Positions 1 to 7,541 are shown, counted from the stretch's first letter. The stretch: DNA of 31,521 bases from Anaerostipes sp. (GCF_018381315.1 NZ_JAGZSD010000030.1:1-31521), one strand, 5' to 3'. Program-made: numbers and translations. Notes: generated by a model from the letters alone, not told the origin.

Positions 1-135
1 CTTGATTACTGAGTTTACTGCTGTCATCAGGCAGACAACCAGCGGGATGATTCCGGTTACCCATCCCATGAATGTGGTACCGCCTTCTTGGAATAGCTTA
101 ATAAATCCATTGGCAGCGTTAGATATGATTTCCAT
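1..135 (-). CDS. srlA: PTS glucitol/sorbitol EIIC subunit, N-terminal part (runs off the window)
   Basis: Only the first 45 codons are present; the gene continues past position 1. The translated start (MEIISNAANGFIKLF, then a segment with TGIIPLVVCLMTAVN) closely resembles the N-terminus of E. coli SrlA/GutA, which begins with an amphipathic stretch and then the first membrane helix. SrlA is the membrane channel subunit that imports sorbitol (glucitol) while it is phosphorylated. The ATG lies at 135-133 with a GGAGGAG ribosome site at 141-147. It is downstream of gutM on the same strand, with 177 bases between, which is the expected context for a gut/srl operon. Family assignment is quite secure despite the short fragment. 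Confidence 0.85.
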   Translation of the reverse strand, partial: MEIISNAANGFIKLFQEGGTTFMGWVTGIIPLVVCLMTAVNSVIK

Positions 136-312
136 ATTTTCTCCTCCTTCTTAATTGAATATATCAATTTCTCCTATATATATAAAATATTGTCAGACAA
201 AATTCCCAAAAAAGAAAAACCAAGCTAAAACATGCTTTTGGGCCCTCAAAACAAGTTCAGTCAGTCTTCTTTCTGCAATCCTGCCAGTCTATATATATAT
301 TCCAAAGCACTG

Positions 313-720
313 CTACAGAGTTGTTCCCTGAAGCCGCATATCCAGTGCTTCTAAAGCACGGATGTATCCTTTGTAATATTTTCTTTTCTTCTTATCCATT
401 TCCCGGAATTTATCCAGGTGTTCATATATACTAGTTCCCACCATCTCCTTATCAAGGATCTTGGTGATAGGTTTAAACTTTGTAAGGAAACTCAGTCCTT
501 CCATGATTTCGCCCCCGGTAATAATCCCCTCAGCATCACATGCAATCATGACAATATTCCCTGAGAGCAGCCTTCCTTTTTTCTGTCCGATTCCTACATT
601 GCCAAGCTGATGCACTCTCTTTACTGCCCTTCTGTAATCTTTAACCTGAAAATAGCCGCCCACAGCCTGCACAACAAACAGTACAAAGATAACTAATAAA
701 AATACCGAAATTCCCTGCAT
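313..720 (-). CDS. gutM: GutM-family glucitol operon activator protein
   Basis: 135-residue protein with one N-terminal membrane segment (ISVFLLVIFVLFVVQAVGG), followed by the conserved GutM pattern: YRRAV, then QLGNVGIGQKKGR and a later EGLSFLTKFKP. GutM proteins are accessory activators encoded in sorbitol PTS operons; in E. coli GutM acts together with the repressor SrlR. The frame is open further upstream, to 765, but that stretch overlaps the end of the upstream regulator gene. I chose the ATG at 720-718, 19 bases after the regulator's stop, because the protein then begins right at the membrane segment as in other GutM proteins. A GGGGG ribosome site lies about 11 bases upstream, a little far. 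The gene is probably co-transcribed with the SorC regulator upstream and srlA downstream. Confidence 0.8.
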   Translation of the reverse strand: MQGISVFLLVIFVLFVVQAVGGYFQVKDYRRAVKRVHQLGNVGIGQKKGRLLSGNIVMIACDAEGIITGGEIMEGLSFLTKFKPITKILDKEMVGTSIYEHLDKFREMDKKKRKYYKGYIRALEALDMRLQGTTL

Positions 721-739
721 CTTTTCATGTACCCCCTTC

Positions 740-1705
740 TTACAGCAGCTTCTCAGCGCATTCATTATTGGTGATCAGCATGTTGACATATCCCCCGCGT
801 ATAGCGCCTTTTACAGCTTCAGCCCGGTTGGCTCCCCCGGCTATGGCGATACGGTTTCTGATCTTTTTAATCATTGGGAAGGTCATCCCTGCCACTCTCT
901 CGTTAAACTGCTGAAATGGTTCAGCATTCCCCTCTTTATCAAAAAACTGGAGAGCAATATCTCCTGCGACACCCTGCTTTACATACTGGTCCATCTCCTC
1001 TTTGGTCAGATAGCCCGCCTGTATCAATGTGGACCCGCCGCTTTCCGGAATTCCCACTCCCATAACGATGGTATCCAGCTTTTTAAAATCTTCAAAAATA
1101 AAATTAACAGACTTTTCTTTCAAAAAATATTCCATGATTTTTCGTTCAGAAAAAACTGCCGGTGACAAAAACTGTGTATAAGTTCCGCCGAACTTTTTCG
1201 CAAATTCTTTGGCGATCTGATTGGCCTGGACATCGACTTTAGAAACCGTGCCCTGGCTGACACCCCCGAGGATCGGCACAAACAAGTAATGATTCTCTTT
1301 TGGGAATGCGCGGTTGGTGCGGGCTACATTGTGAAGCGTAAATCCCATGGAAACTCCTATGTAATCACCGTCCTTAAAATACTGTGAAAGGAACAGCGCT
1401 GCTTTCTCATACAGCCTGGAGATAGAATCTGTCTTTGTGTCAAGCGGGCTGCTCTCCACCACAACGACTTCCTTCAAACCGTATTTTCGCTCCAATGCCT
1501 TTTCTAACTTCCCATACGAAAATTGAACTGGATTAATGACTTCGACTTTTACGATTCCGCTTTCCTTACCTTTTTGAAGCATCCTTGAAACGGTTGCCCT
1601 GGATATCCCGAGGTAATCGCTGATATCCTGCTGCTTCATGTCATCCTCATAATACAGACTGCAGCATTTGTAAATCAATCTCCAATCATCCACTATTTTT
1701 TTCAT
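740..1705 (-). CDS. SorC/DeoR-type sugar-binding transcriptional regulator of the sorbitol operon
   Basis: 321 residues. An N-terminal helix-turn-helix (about residues 20-50, with QQDISDYLGISRATVSRML) is followed by a large sugar-phosphate-binding domain of the SorC family (features such as VGVGIPESGGSTLIQAGYL and GDIALQFFD). Family members bind DNA as multimers and respond to a phosphorylated sugar. Its position as the first gene before gutM and srlA indicates that it controls sorbitol uptake and may autoregulate. The ATG at 1705 has a GGGAGAG ribosome site. The upstream region holds inverted GAACAAATG/CATTTGTTC elements that are good operator candidates. The exact inducer is inferred from the neighbours, not from the sequence. 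Confidence 0.85.
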   Translation of the reverse strand: MKKIVDDWRLIYKCCSLYYEDDMKQQDISDYLGISRATVSRMLQKGKESGIVKVEVINPVQFSYGKLEKALERKYGLKEVVVVESSPLDTKTDSISRLYEKAALFLSQYFKDGDYIGVSMGFTLHNVARTNRAFPKENHYLFVPILGGVSQGTVSKVDVQANQIAKEFAKKFGGTYTQFLSPAVFSERKIMEYFLKEKSVNFIFEDFKKLDTIVMGVGIPESGGSTLIQAGYLTKEEMDQYVKQGVAGDIALQFFDKEGNAEPFQQFNERVAGMTFPMIKKIRNRIAIAGGANRAEAVKGAIRGGYVNMLITNNECAEKLL

Positions 1706-1807
1706 ATGTTCTCTCCCGTGTATTTTAATGTCATCCCCTGATGTTTTAAATTGTATTAATTATCATGCAATTACTCTATCAAAATCTTAAATCTTTATCA
1801 ATGCGAT

Positions 1808-1864
1808 TTTGTTGAACAAATGTCGAAGTAGACTTTTTCTGAACGTATACTTTTACATTTGTTC
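1808..1864. promoter_or_regulatory. Candidate operator of the SorC-type regulator (inverted GAACAAATG repeats)
   Basis: A 13-bp perfect dyad TTTGTTGAACAAA sits at 1808-1820. The element GAACAAATG (1814-1822) recurs as its exact inverse CATTTGTTC at 1856-1864, with a centre-to-centre distance of 42 bases (four helical turns). A further TTTGTTC lies at 1985-1991. SorC-family proteins bind dyads and cooperate between sites in helical phase, so this fits autoregulation of the sorbitol operon. Binding is inferred. Confidence 0.45.
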
Positions 1865-2070
1865 TAAAAATTCGTTAAAAAAATGACAGATATTTTTGTG
1901 CAGTATAATCAGCCAATCAATCCATCTCATCCCTCTTGTTTTTTTGTGAGAATGTTAAACTTTTAACCCTTTTTGCATAACTTTTTTGTTCAATACGCCT
2001 TATTTGCCATAAAAAAAGGGTATTATTTTTGGTATCTAAAGAAGATAATACCATTCAATAAATCGAAAAA

Positions 2071-2095
2071 AAACCGGGAAATTCTTCCCGGTTTT
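2071..2095 (-). terminator. Rho-independent terminator of the aminotransferase operon
   Basis: On the minus strand the arms AAAACCGGGAA and TTCCCGGTTTT form a GC-rich hairpin followed by a run of eight T residues (A run at plus 2066-2073). It lies 45 bases after the aminotransferase stop codon. The flanking A and T runs would let it work in both directions. Confidence 0.85.
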
Positions 2096-2139
2096 TGATG
2101 ATAGTACAATATGTTCAATAAAATAACGGCCATTATTTT

Positions 2140-3402
2140 TTACACTAAAATCTGAGGATATTTCTTTATAATAATCTTTAAGGTCTCATCTGCCACATCA
2201 AACGTATACTGAAGGTCCTGCTCTGTCATTGCTGTATTGGTAAACATATTGTGGAAATGGGAAATATAAACACCCCGTCTCACCATCTCGCCGATCCATT
2301 CCTGATGGGGTATCAGAGACTCATCAGGATCTTTCAGGATAATTTTAAAAAGTGACGGAAGTCCGGTAGTGCTAAGGTTTACATTGTTTGCATCCGCTAC
2401 CTGTTTCAGCCCTGATGTAAGTTTTTCTCCAGTTCTTCTCATGATCCCTACTGCATCAATTTCTTTCATTTTCGTGAGGGCTGCCACAGAAGCTGCAAGC
2501 GGAACCGCAGACAGCCAGTAGCTTCCTGTATAGTTCATATCCTCCACTGCCTCTCTCATTTCTTTGCGCCCAACCAGCGCCGCCATATTCCAGCCGTTTG
2601 CGATAGCCTTTCCGAGAGTCAGAAGATCGGCCTTTATGCCGAAATAGTGGTCAGATCCGGCAAGGTCCATCCGGAAGCCTGCGCGTACATCATCAATGAT
2701 CAGCACAATTCCATGATCGTCACAGAGTTTTCTGACCCTGGGCCAATAGTCCTCATCCGGCAGCACATTATCATAGTGGGAAATATGGTCATAAGGCATA
2801 GAAAGAATCCCTGCAATTTCTCCGGGGTGTTCCTGCACCACCTTCTCAATAGCCTGAAAATCATTAAAAGGCACGTACAGATTGTTGCAGATCTCTTCAT
2901 CCAAAACTCCCGGAGTACCTGGTTTCTGACACCACTGATAAACTCCGTGGTATCCGTGTTCCATCATAATAATCTTCTTTCTGCCAGTGGCATGGCGGGC
3001 CGTCATAACTGCCAGAGTGGTCACATCTCCTCCGTTTTTCGCAAAGAATGCCCAATCAGCACAGTTTACGGTCTCTACCAGTTTCTCTGCACATTCGATC
3101 ATCACTGGGGAGACTACCGTAGTACAGTTTCCTTTTTCCCTCTGTCTCAGAGCGGCGGCATCCACATCCGGATCCTGGTACCCAAGCGCATTTGGCCCGT
3201 ATGCACATGCATAATCTATAAACCGGTTGCCGTCCACGTCCCAGATGTAGGTGCCTTCAGCATGATCAGAGAACAGCGGATAACAGCCCATAGGATTAAG
3301 CCTTGCACGCCCAACACCCAGATGTCCGTATAAGCCACATGGAACTACTTCATTTGCTTTATCATATAATTCAAAGCTTTTATCATATCTATATACTTCC
3401 AT
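2140..3402 (-). CDS. Class III PLP-dependent aminotransferase (glutamate-1-semialdehyde aminomutase-like)
   Basis: 420 residues, the normal size for the family. The PLP lysine is K265 in LLTLGKAIANGW, and the aspartate that contacts the pyridine nitrogen is D237 in LIIDDVRAGFR. The N-terminal pattern (GTYIWDVDGNRFIDYACAYG) is typical of class III enzymes. Two family positions are unusual: the usual Asp-Glu-Val is Asp-Asp-Val (D237-D238), and the usual N-S/T-G-T/S-E-A is KNGGDVTT near residues 122-129. A role in haem synthesis is therefore unlikely; it probably transfers an amino group on a sugar-derived or other small aldehyde/ketone substrate. It starts 14 bases after the small SCP2-like gene, with an AAGGGGG ribosome site abutting that gene's stop, and a terminator follows. 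The substrate is unknown; the nearby PTS and alanine dehydrogenase suggest amino-sugar metabolism. Confidence 0.85.
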   Translation of the reverse strand: MEVYRYDKSFELYDKANEVVPCGLYGHLGVGRARLNPMGCYPLFSDHAEGTYIWDVDGNRFIDYACAYGPNALGYQDPDVDAAALRQREKGNCTTVVSPVMIECAEKLVETVNCADWAFFAKNGGDVTTLAVMTARHATGRKKIIMMEHGYHGVYQWCQKPGTPGVLDEEICNNLYVPFNDFQAIEKVVQEHPGEIAGILSMPYDHISHYDNVLPDEDYWPRVRKLCDDHGIVLIIDDVRAGFRMDLAGSDHYFGIKADLLTLGKAIANGWNMAALVGRKEMREAVEDMNYTGSYWLSAVPLAASVAALTKMKEIDAVGIMRRTGEKLTSGLKQVADANNVNLSTTGLPSLFKIILKDPDESLIPHQEWIGEMVRRGVYISHFHNMFTNTAMTEQDLQYTFDVADETLKIIIKKYPQILV

Positions 3403-3416
3403 ATTTACTGCCCCCT

Positions 3417-3788
3417 TTACTTTAATCCGTTTGCATGTTCATATGCCAGATTCAAAATTTTATCAAATGCGTCATTTAACGTTGACAGCCCCATAAGTTT
3501 CAGCTGCTTATGGACAGTTGCGGCATAAGTGCTGAGCTTCTTATCCAAGAGTTTTAACGCAGAATCAATGTCCCCATACTCATAAATAGCTCTCGGATGA
3601 TCAGAGGTTTCCACAAACTTCAGCTTGTGGTCTTTGATCAAAATGTTCAGTACAGCTCCGTCCGTAATCTTCACTACGATCTTTCCGTCCAGGAGACGGC
3701 CGGCCAGCTTTCTGCCTTCCGGATCTTCATTGGCCAGCTGCACGGCCAGCCGGATTCTATCTGCAAATTTTTGCTCTTTTTCTGTCAT
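3417..3788 (-). CDS. Small SCP2-like (sterol carrier protein fold) protein
   Basis: 123 residues, no signal peptide and no membrane segment. The pattern GRLLDGKIVVKITDGAVLNI, then IYEYGDIDSALKLLDKKLS and HKQLKLMG, resembles the SCP2 fold: a beta hairpin, a strand-helix unit, and a final G-x-L-K-L-x-G type segment. In bacteria such single-domain proteins bind hydrophobic ligands or act as small partners of enzymes; no activity can be deduced here. It is the first gene of a two-gene operon with the aminotransferase and is divergent from a DeoR regulator gene. The ATG at 3788 has an AAAGGAA ribosome site. The family call is from the overall pattern only, so moderate confidence. Confidence 0.55.
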   Translation of the reverse strand: MTEKEQKFADRIRLAVQLANEDPEGRKLAGRLLDGKIVVKITDGAVLNILIKDHKLKFVETSDHPRAIYEYGDIDSALKLLDKKLSTYAATVHKQLKLMGLSTLNDAFDKILNLAYEHANGLK

Positions 3789-3853
3789 AATGAATCATTC
3801 CTTTCTGGACAAATCACAATTATTAACAGTTTCCTTCACTATTTTGGCTGATA

Positions 3854-3882
3854 TTGCCATTTATTTTTCTGCATGCTATACT
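3854..3882 (+). promoter_or_regulatory. Sigma-A type promoter of the plus-strand DeoR gene
   Basis: TTGCCA (3854-3859), a 17-base spacer, then TATACT (3877-3882). It is 35 bases before the DeoR start codon, within the 129-bp region shared with the divergent SCP2-like gene. Confidence 0.6.
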
Positions 3883-3917
3883 GAATTTAATTACTTTTGC
3901 GATCAAGGAGGTATCTC

Positions 3918-4703
3918 ATGTCGAAAGAACGGAATAAAAAAATAGAGTCAAGCATTTTGGAATACCTGGGCTCTCACGAAAAATTACTTACGCGTGATGC
4001 CATTGAATTGTTTCACCTTTCAGAATCCACTATCCGCCGTATCTTCGGGCGTCTGGAGGAAAAGAAAAAGGTTGTCCGTACCTATGGCGGCATTATTCTC
4101 GCCAAGCCTGATAATTACTATCACTACGACATTATCAAGCAGAAAATGAAAAGAGAAAAAGAATTGATTGGAAAATATGCCGCCGGACTGATCCTGGATT
4201 CTGATTTCATCTATATAGACTGCGGTACAACCACTGCATATATGGCACAGTCTCTTGTAACCAGATTTCAGAACAATACTCTCTCAAGCAGTCTGAACAT
4301 TGTGACCAATTCCCTGATTAATCTTGAGATTCTGAATTCCTACTGCAATGTCATACTGGTTGGAGGCACTCTGTTTGATGAACGCAGGAGCATGGCCGGA
4401 ACACTGGGTGTCAGCTTTTTGTCCCAGTTTCATTTTTCCAAATCCTTTCTGGGAGCGGACGGCATGACGTTTGAGCACGGTTTTTCAAGCGATAATATCA
4501 ATACCTCCCGTCTGTCCGGTACGGCCCTGACACTTTCAAAAGAATCCTATGTACTCCTGGACTCTTCCAAGATCGGACATCCCTCCTATGTAAACTATGC
4601 TGAACTGGATGATGCCACCGCCGTCATCACTGACGGCGGCATTCATGAAGATGACATCAAACAATTTTCAAACCGCAGGATCAGCCTTCACATTGCAGAA
4701 TAA
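3918..4703 (+). CDS. DeoR-family transcriptional regulator (first paralogue)
   Basis: 261 residues. An N-terminal winged helix-turn-helix (about residues 20-55, LFHLSESTIRRIFGRLEEK) precedes the DeoR effector domain with IYIDCGTTT, the VTNS segment and VGGT. Such proteins usually repress sugar operons and respond to a phosphorylated intermediate. I chose the ATG at 3918 because AAGGAGG precedes it by the right distance; the frame is open slightly further upstream from a TTG. It is clearly paralogous to the second DeoR gene at 7542-8330 (shared SESTIRRIF, FLSQF.F and FLG.DG.TFE.GF). It is divergent from the SCP2-like/aminotransferase operon and convergent with the PTS EIIB gene, with only 13 bases between the stop codons. 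It probably controls the divergent aminotransferase operon. Confidence 0.88.
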   Translation: MSKERNKKIESSILEYLGSHEKLLTRDAIELFHLSESTIRRIFGRLEEKKKVVRTYGGIILAKPDNYYHYDIIKQKMKREKELIGKYAAGLILDSDFIYIDCGTTTAYMAQSLVTRFQNNTLSSSLNIVTNSLINLEILNSYCNVILVGGTLFDERRSMAGTLGVSFLSQFHFSKSFLGADGMTFEHGFSSDNINTSRLSGTALTLSKESYVLLDSSKIGHPSYVNYAELDDATAVITDGGIHEDDIKQFSNRRISLHIAE

Positions 4704-4716
4704 CTTTCTTCTGCAG

Positions 4717-5202
4717 TCACAGCTTTTTCCTTGCTTCACTCCATTTTGTAGATTTGCTCTGAACTGTCTGCTGGAGATGAATTTCCACACCGCTGTCCTG
4801 AAGCTCATTCAGCATACTGCATTCCTGCTCCGTCACTGTAATCGGTCCCTCCAGAACTTTAGCGCCCTCCCGGACCCCGGTTCCGCCGATCTGAAGTGAC
4901 GGATAAGAAATGCCTCCTCTTAAGCACTCATAAGCGGTTTTGATATCTTTAAAGATTAACATAACACTTTCATTTCCAAACTGATCTTCTTTATACTGTA
5001 AAATCCCTTCATCTTTTGTGTAAACCGAAAACTCAATTCCCGGAGGAACTGCAAGAGAAAGGATATCACGCATCATTTCGTTTTCTGCTGTGGCCGTATC
5101 AATGACCACAATCTTGCCGGCACTGCACTTTCCGATCCACCCACTGGCTACCTGCCCATGGATCAAACGGTTGTCAATCCGGGTCAATACTAGTTTCCCC
5201 AT
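4717..5202 (-). CDS. PTS mannose/fructose/sorbose-family EIIB subunit
   Basis: 161 residues, the usual length for a mannose-family EIIB. The phosphorylated histidine is H15 in the signature TRIDNRLIHGQV. EIIB is cytoplasmic; it accepts phosphate from EIIA and passes it to the sugar moved by EIIC-EIID. The frame is open upstream to 5277 but those residues look unrelated to the family; the ATG at 5202 has an AAAGGTGG ribosome site. It is the last gene of the PTS operon, separated from the EIIC-EIID gene by an unusual 188-base gap rich in hairpins. Its stop codon is 13 bases from that of the convergent DeoR gene with no visible terminator between. Confidence 0.92.
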   Translation of the reverse strand: MGKLVLTRIDNRLIHGQVASGWIGKCSAGKIVVIDTATAENEMMRDILSLAVPPGIEFSVYTKDEGILQYKEDQFGNESVMLIFKDIKTAYECLRGGISYPSLQIGGTGVREGAKVLEGPITVTEQECSMLNELQDSGVEIHLQQTVQSKSTKWSEARKKL

Positions 5203-5390
5203 ATAAAAACCACCTTTCTTCATATCCCAAATCCGCCTGCGCCCCGGCAAAGCCGGAAAACTGGTGAACATGTACATAGTGTCTGCTGGATAAGGATGAC
5301 GACTAAACAGAAGGTGCCATCCTACGATAGTTTTTCTACATTGTCGGAAGGAGGCCTTTTCAGAGCCGACTGGAGATAATGCAGAAAAAC
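5203..5390 (-). other. 188-nt structured intercistronic region between EIIC-EIID and EIIB
   Basis: PTS subunit genes are normally packed closely, but here the gap is 188 bases. In the minus-strand transcript I see three or four hairpins in order. First is the 61-nt palindrome at 5330-5390. Next, AGGAUGGC pairs with GUCAUCCU (plus 5292-5322). Last, CCGGCUUUGCCGG (about 5240-5253) lies inside a wider arm in which AUCCGCCUGCGCC (on the plus strand) can refold. No intrinsic terminator tail is evident. It could set the ratio of EIIB to the membrane subunits or protect the upstream message. No known RNA family is recognised. Confidence 0.5.
5330..5390. repeat. 61-bp imperfect palindrome, copy 1 of a dispersed element
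   Basis: The arms GTTTTTCTACATTGTC (5330-5345) and GATAATGCAGAAAAAC (5375-5390) are inverted repeats with 14 of 16 matches. An inner stem GTCGG/CCGAC follows. The right arm abuts the stop codon of the EIIC-EIID gene (stop at 5391-5393). The core 5334-5386 aligns without gaps to 17649-17701 (39 of 53 identical). Confidence 0.7.
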
Positions 5391-6980
5391 TTATGCTATA
5401 ATACCAAGTGCTCCGAGTATGATTCCTACAATCATAGTTCCGAATATAACTTTGATAACACTCATATTTTTGCGTTTAATTGTAAAGAAGATAAGGAGTG
5501 TGGCAATGAATGTGAGCAGGTTCGGCATTAATACATCGAACAGTTCCTTCTGCACTGCAAATGAAAATTTACCTGTGGCAATCGTAAGCGGGCAGGATAC
5601 GCTGACCAGGGAACTGATCATTCCTCCGATAACAAACATACCCATAACAGTGAAGAAAGACATGACCTTGTTGATCAGTCCGCTCTGCACCAAGTCCTTA
5701 ATCGCTTTATTTCCCAGATTATATCCCAGATGCATTAAGATAAATGCCTGTGAATTACAAAGTACAGCTCCGATCAAAACTACAACCAGTGCAGGCCACC
5801 ACGCACCTGTCAAGGCATACGGACACATCAGCGCCAGTGAAGTAGGAATAATTGTGGCCCAGTTCAAAGTGTCGCCTACTGCTGCCATCGGAGGAAACAA
5901 TGCTGCTTTTGTGTCAGAGATAATCTCTCCCGGAATCGGTGCTCCTTTTGCTTTCTGTTCTTCCATAGACAAAAGAATGCCGACCGGAAGTGCAGATGTC
6001 ATATCTTCTGCATTAAATAATTCCGAGGTCCTTACCATAGCTTCCTGAAGTCCGTCGTCATTTCCTTTATATAATTTTTTCAGACAAGGCATCATGGTTG
6101 CAACAATACCATTTGCCTGATACCGTTCATAGCTGTTGCCGTTTGAGTAAAATGAAAGCATACGGATAGATGCCCAGTTCAGGTCTTTTTTGGTGAGTGA
6201 TGCGTCTGCCACCGATGCACTCTTTAGGTTCAGTGACAGGTGCTCTCCTTTATTCTGGCATCTGAAATCAAACCATGCCAGAATGACAGAGACAATCGCG
6301 ATACCGATACCGCTTACTCCTGAATACGCTGCAAATAAAAATCCTGCTATAAAAAATGGCATATATCCTTTCTTTCCGATGGAGGATGCAACGATGCAGA
6401 GTCCTACAATCGGCATCAGGGAAGCCAGGGCATTCAGTCCGTTCTGCAGCCATCCGGGCAGCCCATTGACAAAGAACCCGATATTGCTTGCCCCAAAGAA
6501 TAATACAAGTGTCATAGGAATCCAGTATAAAAGTACCTTAAATAAAGATGGGTAAATGACAGTAGAAAGCCATAGTTTGTCATATTGCCGGCTGCTGATA
6601 AATTTGTCGGTCAGTGCGTTCCAAAAAGATCCCACGGTCATACGGATGTTGGTCAGCTGGCTCATGACAATTCCTACGGCAACGGCCACTGCCATGGCTG
6701 ACTTAATGTCCATGCCGGAAGCGATAACAACTGATGCTGTGATGATTCCTGCTGCCGCATTGTCATTGGTAATAACCCAGCCTGCCTGAGTCTGGCCCAA
6801 AAACATAGGCTGGATCGTTGCGCCGACAATCATGGCTGTCGGCACATCCCCCATGACAAGGCCGACTAAAAGCGCCGATGTCAAGGGCTGATAAAACAAC
6901 AGATTAAGGGAGTGGTCAAACACCCCTAAAAAACTAAACCAGTAAAATCCTCCGAGTATAATTGCCTGCCATAAATGCAT
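5391..6980 (-). CDS. PTS mannose-family EIIC-EIID fusion protein
   Basis: 529 residues, about the sum of a separate EIIC (~260) and EIID (~270-300). Residues 1-245 are a multi-helix EIIC domain (early IILGGFYWFS, then MGDVPTAMIVGATIQPMFLG). After a charged linker around 245-275, the EIID domain begins at about residue 270 (NWASIRMLSFYSNGNSYERY) with family features GIVATMMPCLKKLY, GILLSMEEQKAKG and AALFPPMAAVGDTLNW. Together they form the membrane channel that imports and phosphorylates a sugar. The two proteins are usually separate genes; the fusion has no frame break in this sequence. The ATG at 6980 has a GAGGAG site ten bases upstream. EIIA lies immediately upstream and EIIB downstream. 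The sugar cannot be deduced. Confidence 0.9.
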   Translation of the reverse strand: MHLWQAIILGGFYWFSFLGVFDHSLNLLFYQPLTSALLVGLVMGDVPTAMIVGATIQPMFLGQTQAGWVITNDNAAAGIITASVVIASGMDIKSAMAVAVAVGIVMSQLTNIRMTVGSFWNALTDKFISSRQYDKLWLSTVIYPSLFKVLLYWIPMTLVLFFGASNIGFFVNGLPGWLQNGLNALASLMPIVGLCIVASSIGKKGYMPFFIAGFLFAAYSGVSGIGIAIVSVILAWFDFRCQNKGEHLSLNLKSASVADASLTKKDLNWASIRMLSFYSNGNSYERYQANGIVATMMPCLKKLYKGNDDGLQEAMVRTSELFNAEDMTSALPVGILLSMEEQKAKGAPIPGEIISDTKAALFPPMAAVGDTLNWATIIPTSLALMCPYALTGAWWPALVVVLIGAVLCNSQAFILMHLGYNLGNKAIKDLVQSGLINKVMSFFTVMGMFVIGGMISSLVSVSCPLTIATGKFSFAVQKELFDVLMPNLLTFIATLLIFFTIKRKNMSVIKVIFGTMIVGIILGALGIIA

Positions 6981-6998
6981 AACATAACATCTCCTCTC

Positions 6999-7448
6999 TT
7001 ACTTTTTCATTTTATCCATTACGTTGATAACTGCATCTTTTCCTGTCCTTTCTAATATTTCCGGGATTTTCTCAAGTTCTGATGTTTCTCTCTGTCCGAT
7101 GGCTTCAAGTAACATTCCAAGGTTCACTCCTGTGACTGCATATGCCTGTCCTTCATTTTGTTTTATAACCATTCCTGCTGTCTTCATCAAATATTGGTTA
7201 AACGGAGTTCCTCCGAACAGATCCAGCAGCACCACTGCCCCTTTCGGAAAGCTTCCGGCCATCCGGCTTAACTCTGTGCCCCACTCGTCAATGTCATCTG
7301 TTGGTTCCAGTCCCAGGCAGGCGATATTCTGACATTCTCCGTAGATCATTTGGGCGGCTTCTATCAGGCTTTCCCCGATACTCCCATGACTGCAGATCAA
7401 AATGCCGGTCAAGTCTTCCTTGATCGTCTCAGGTATTATGCGTATCAT
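6999..7448 (-). CDS. PTS mannose-family EIIA subunit
   Basis: 149 residues. The phosphorylated histidine is H21 in LTGILICSHGSIGESL, and VLLDLFGGTPFNQYL is the family's second signature. EIIA takes phosphate from HPr and gives it to EIIB. The frame is open upstream to 7505, but the ATG at 7448 has an AAGGAGGAG site directly upstream, and the upstream alternative would overlap the promoter. The gene begins the PTS transcription unit EIIA, EIIC-EIID, EIIB. The N-terminal extension before the first strand is about ten residues longer than in many EIIA-Man proteins. Confidence 0.92.
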   Translation of the reverse strand: MIRIIPETIKEDLTGILICSHGSIGESLIEAAQMIYGECQNIACLGLEPTDDIDEWGTELSRMAGSFPKGAVVLLDLFGGTPFNQYLMKTAGMVIKQNEGQAYAVTGVNLGMLLEAIGQRETSELEKIPEILERTGKDAVINVMDKMKK

Positions 7449-7476
7449 CTCTCTCCTCCTTCCTTCTGTTAATAAA

Positions 7477-7505
7477 ATTTTAGCACGGTCTTTTCTCTCC
7501 GTCAA
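7477..7505 (-). promoter_or_regulatory. Sigma-A promoter of the PTS operon
   Basis: On the minus strand TTGACG (plus 7500-7505) is followed by a 17-base spacer and TAAAAT (plus 7477-7482). It lies 28 bases before the EIIA start codon, so the PTS genes have their own promoter downstream of the DeoR gene. The DeoR-type box at 7505-7520 touches the -35 element. Confidence 0.75.
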
Positions 7506-7520
7506 TTATATTTGATTGAT
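7505..7520. promoter_or_regulatory. Candidate DeoR operator at the PTS promoter
   Basis: ATTATATTTGATTG (7505-7518) is identical over 14 bases to 9537-9550 upstream of ald, and in both places it lies just upstream of the -35 hexamer. The core TTTGATTG resembles the short direct-repeat boxes bound by DeoR-family regulators. Only one good copy is seen here. Confidence 0.6.
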
Positions 7521-7541
7521 TCTTTCATTATATTGAATATT

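Larger units (their letters stand above)
1706..2139. other. 434-bp AT-rich intergenic region with promoter, operator candidates and a terminator
   Basis: No credible gene is present. The region holds a terminator for the aminotransferase gene (about 2071-2095) and the promoter region of the SorC-gutM-srlA operon. Reading the minus strand, a TATACT box (plus-strand 1902-1907) has an ATGAGA hexamer 17 bases upstream (4 of 6 matches to the -35 consensus). Between that box and the start codon lie several TTTGTTC/GAACAAA elements, described separately. The leader from this promoter to the ATG is nearly 190 bases, unusually long, with no obvious riboswitch fold that I can recognise. Confidence 0.5.

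Noticed and set aside
153..169. AATTGAATATATCAATT dyad upstream of srlA
   Set aside because: Very AT-rich 6-bp arms in an AT-rich gap, next to the ribosome site; chance cannot be excluded and there is no second copy.
2647..3333. 228-codon open frame on the plus strand opposite the aminotransferase gene
   Set aside because: It is antisense to a clear enzyme gene, has no recognisable domain and no ribosome site; a shadow frame.
5419..6048. Plus-strand frame opposite the EIIC-EIID gene
   Set aside because: Antisense shadow of a membrane protein gene.
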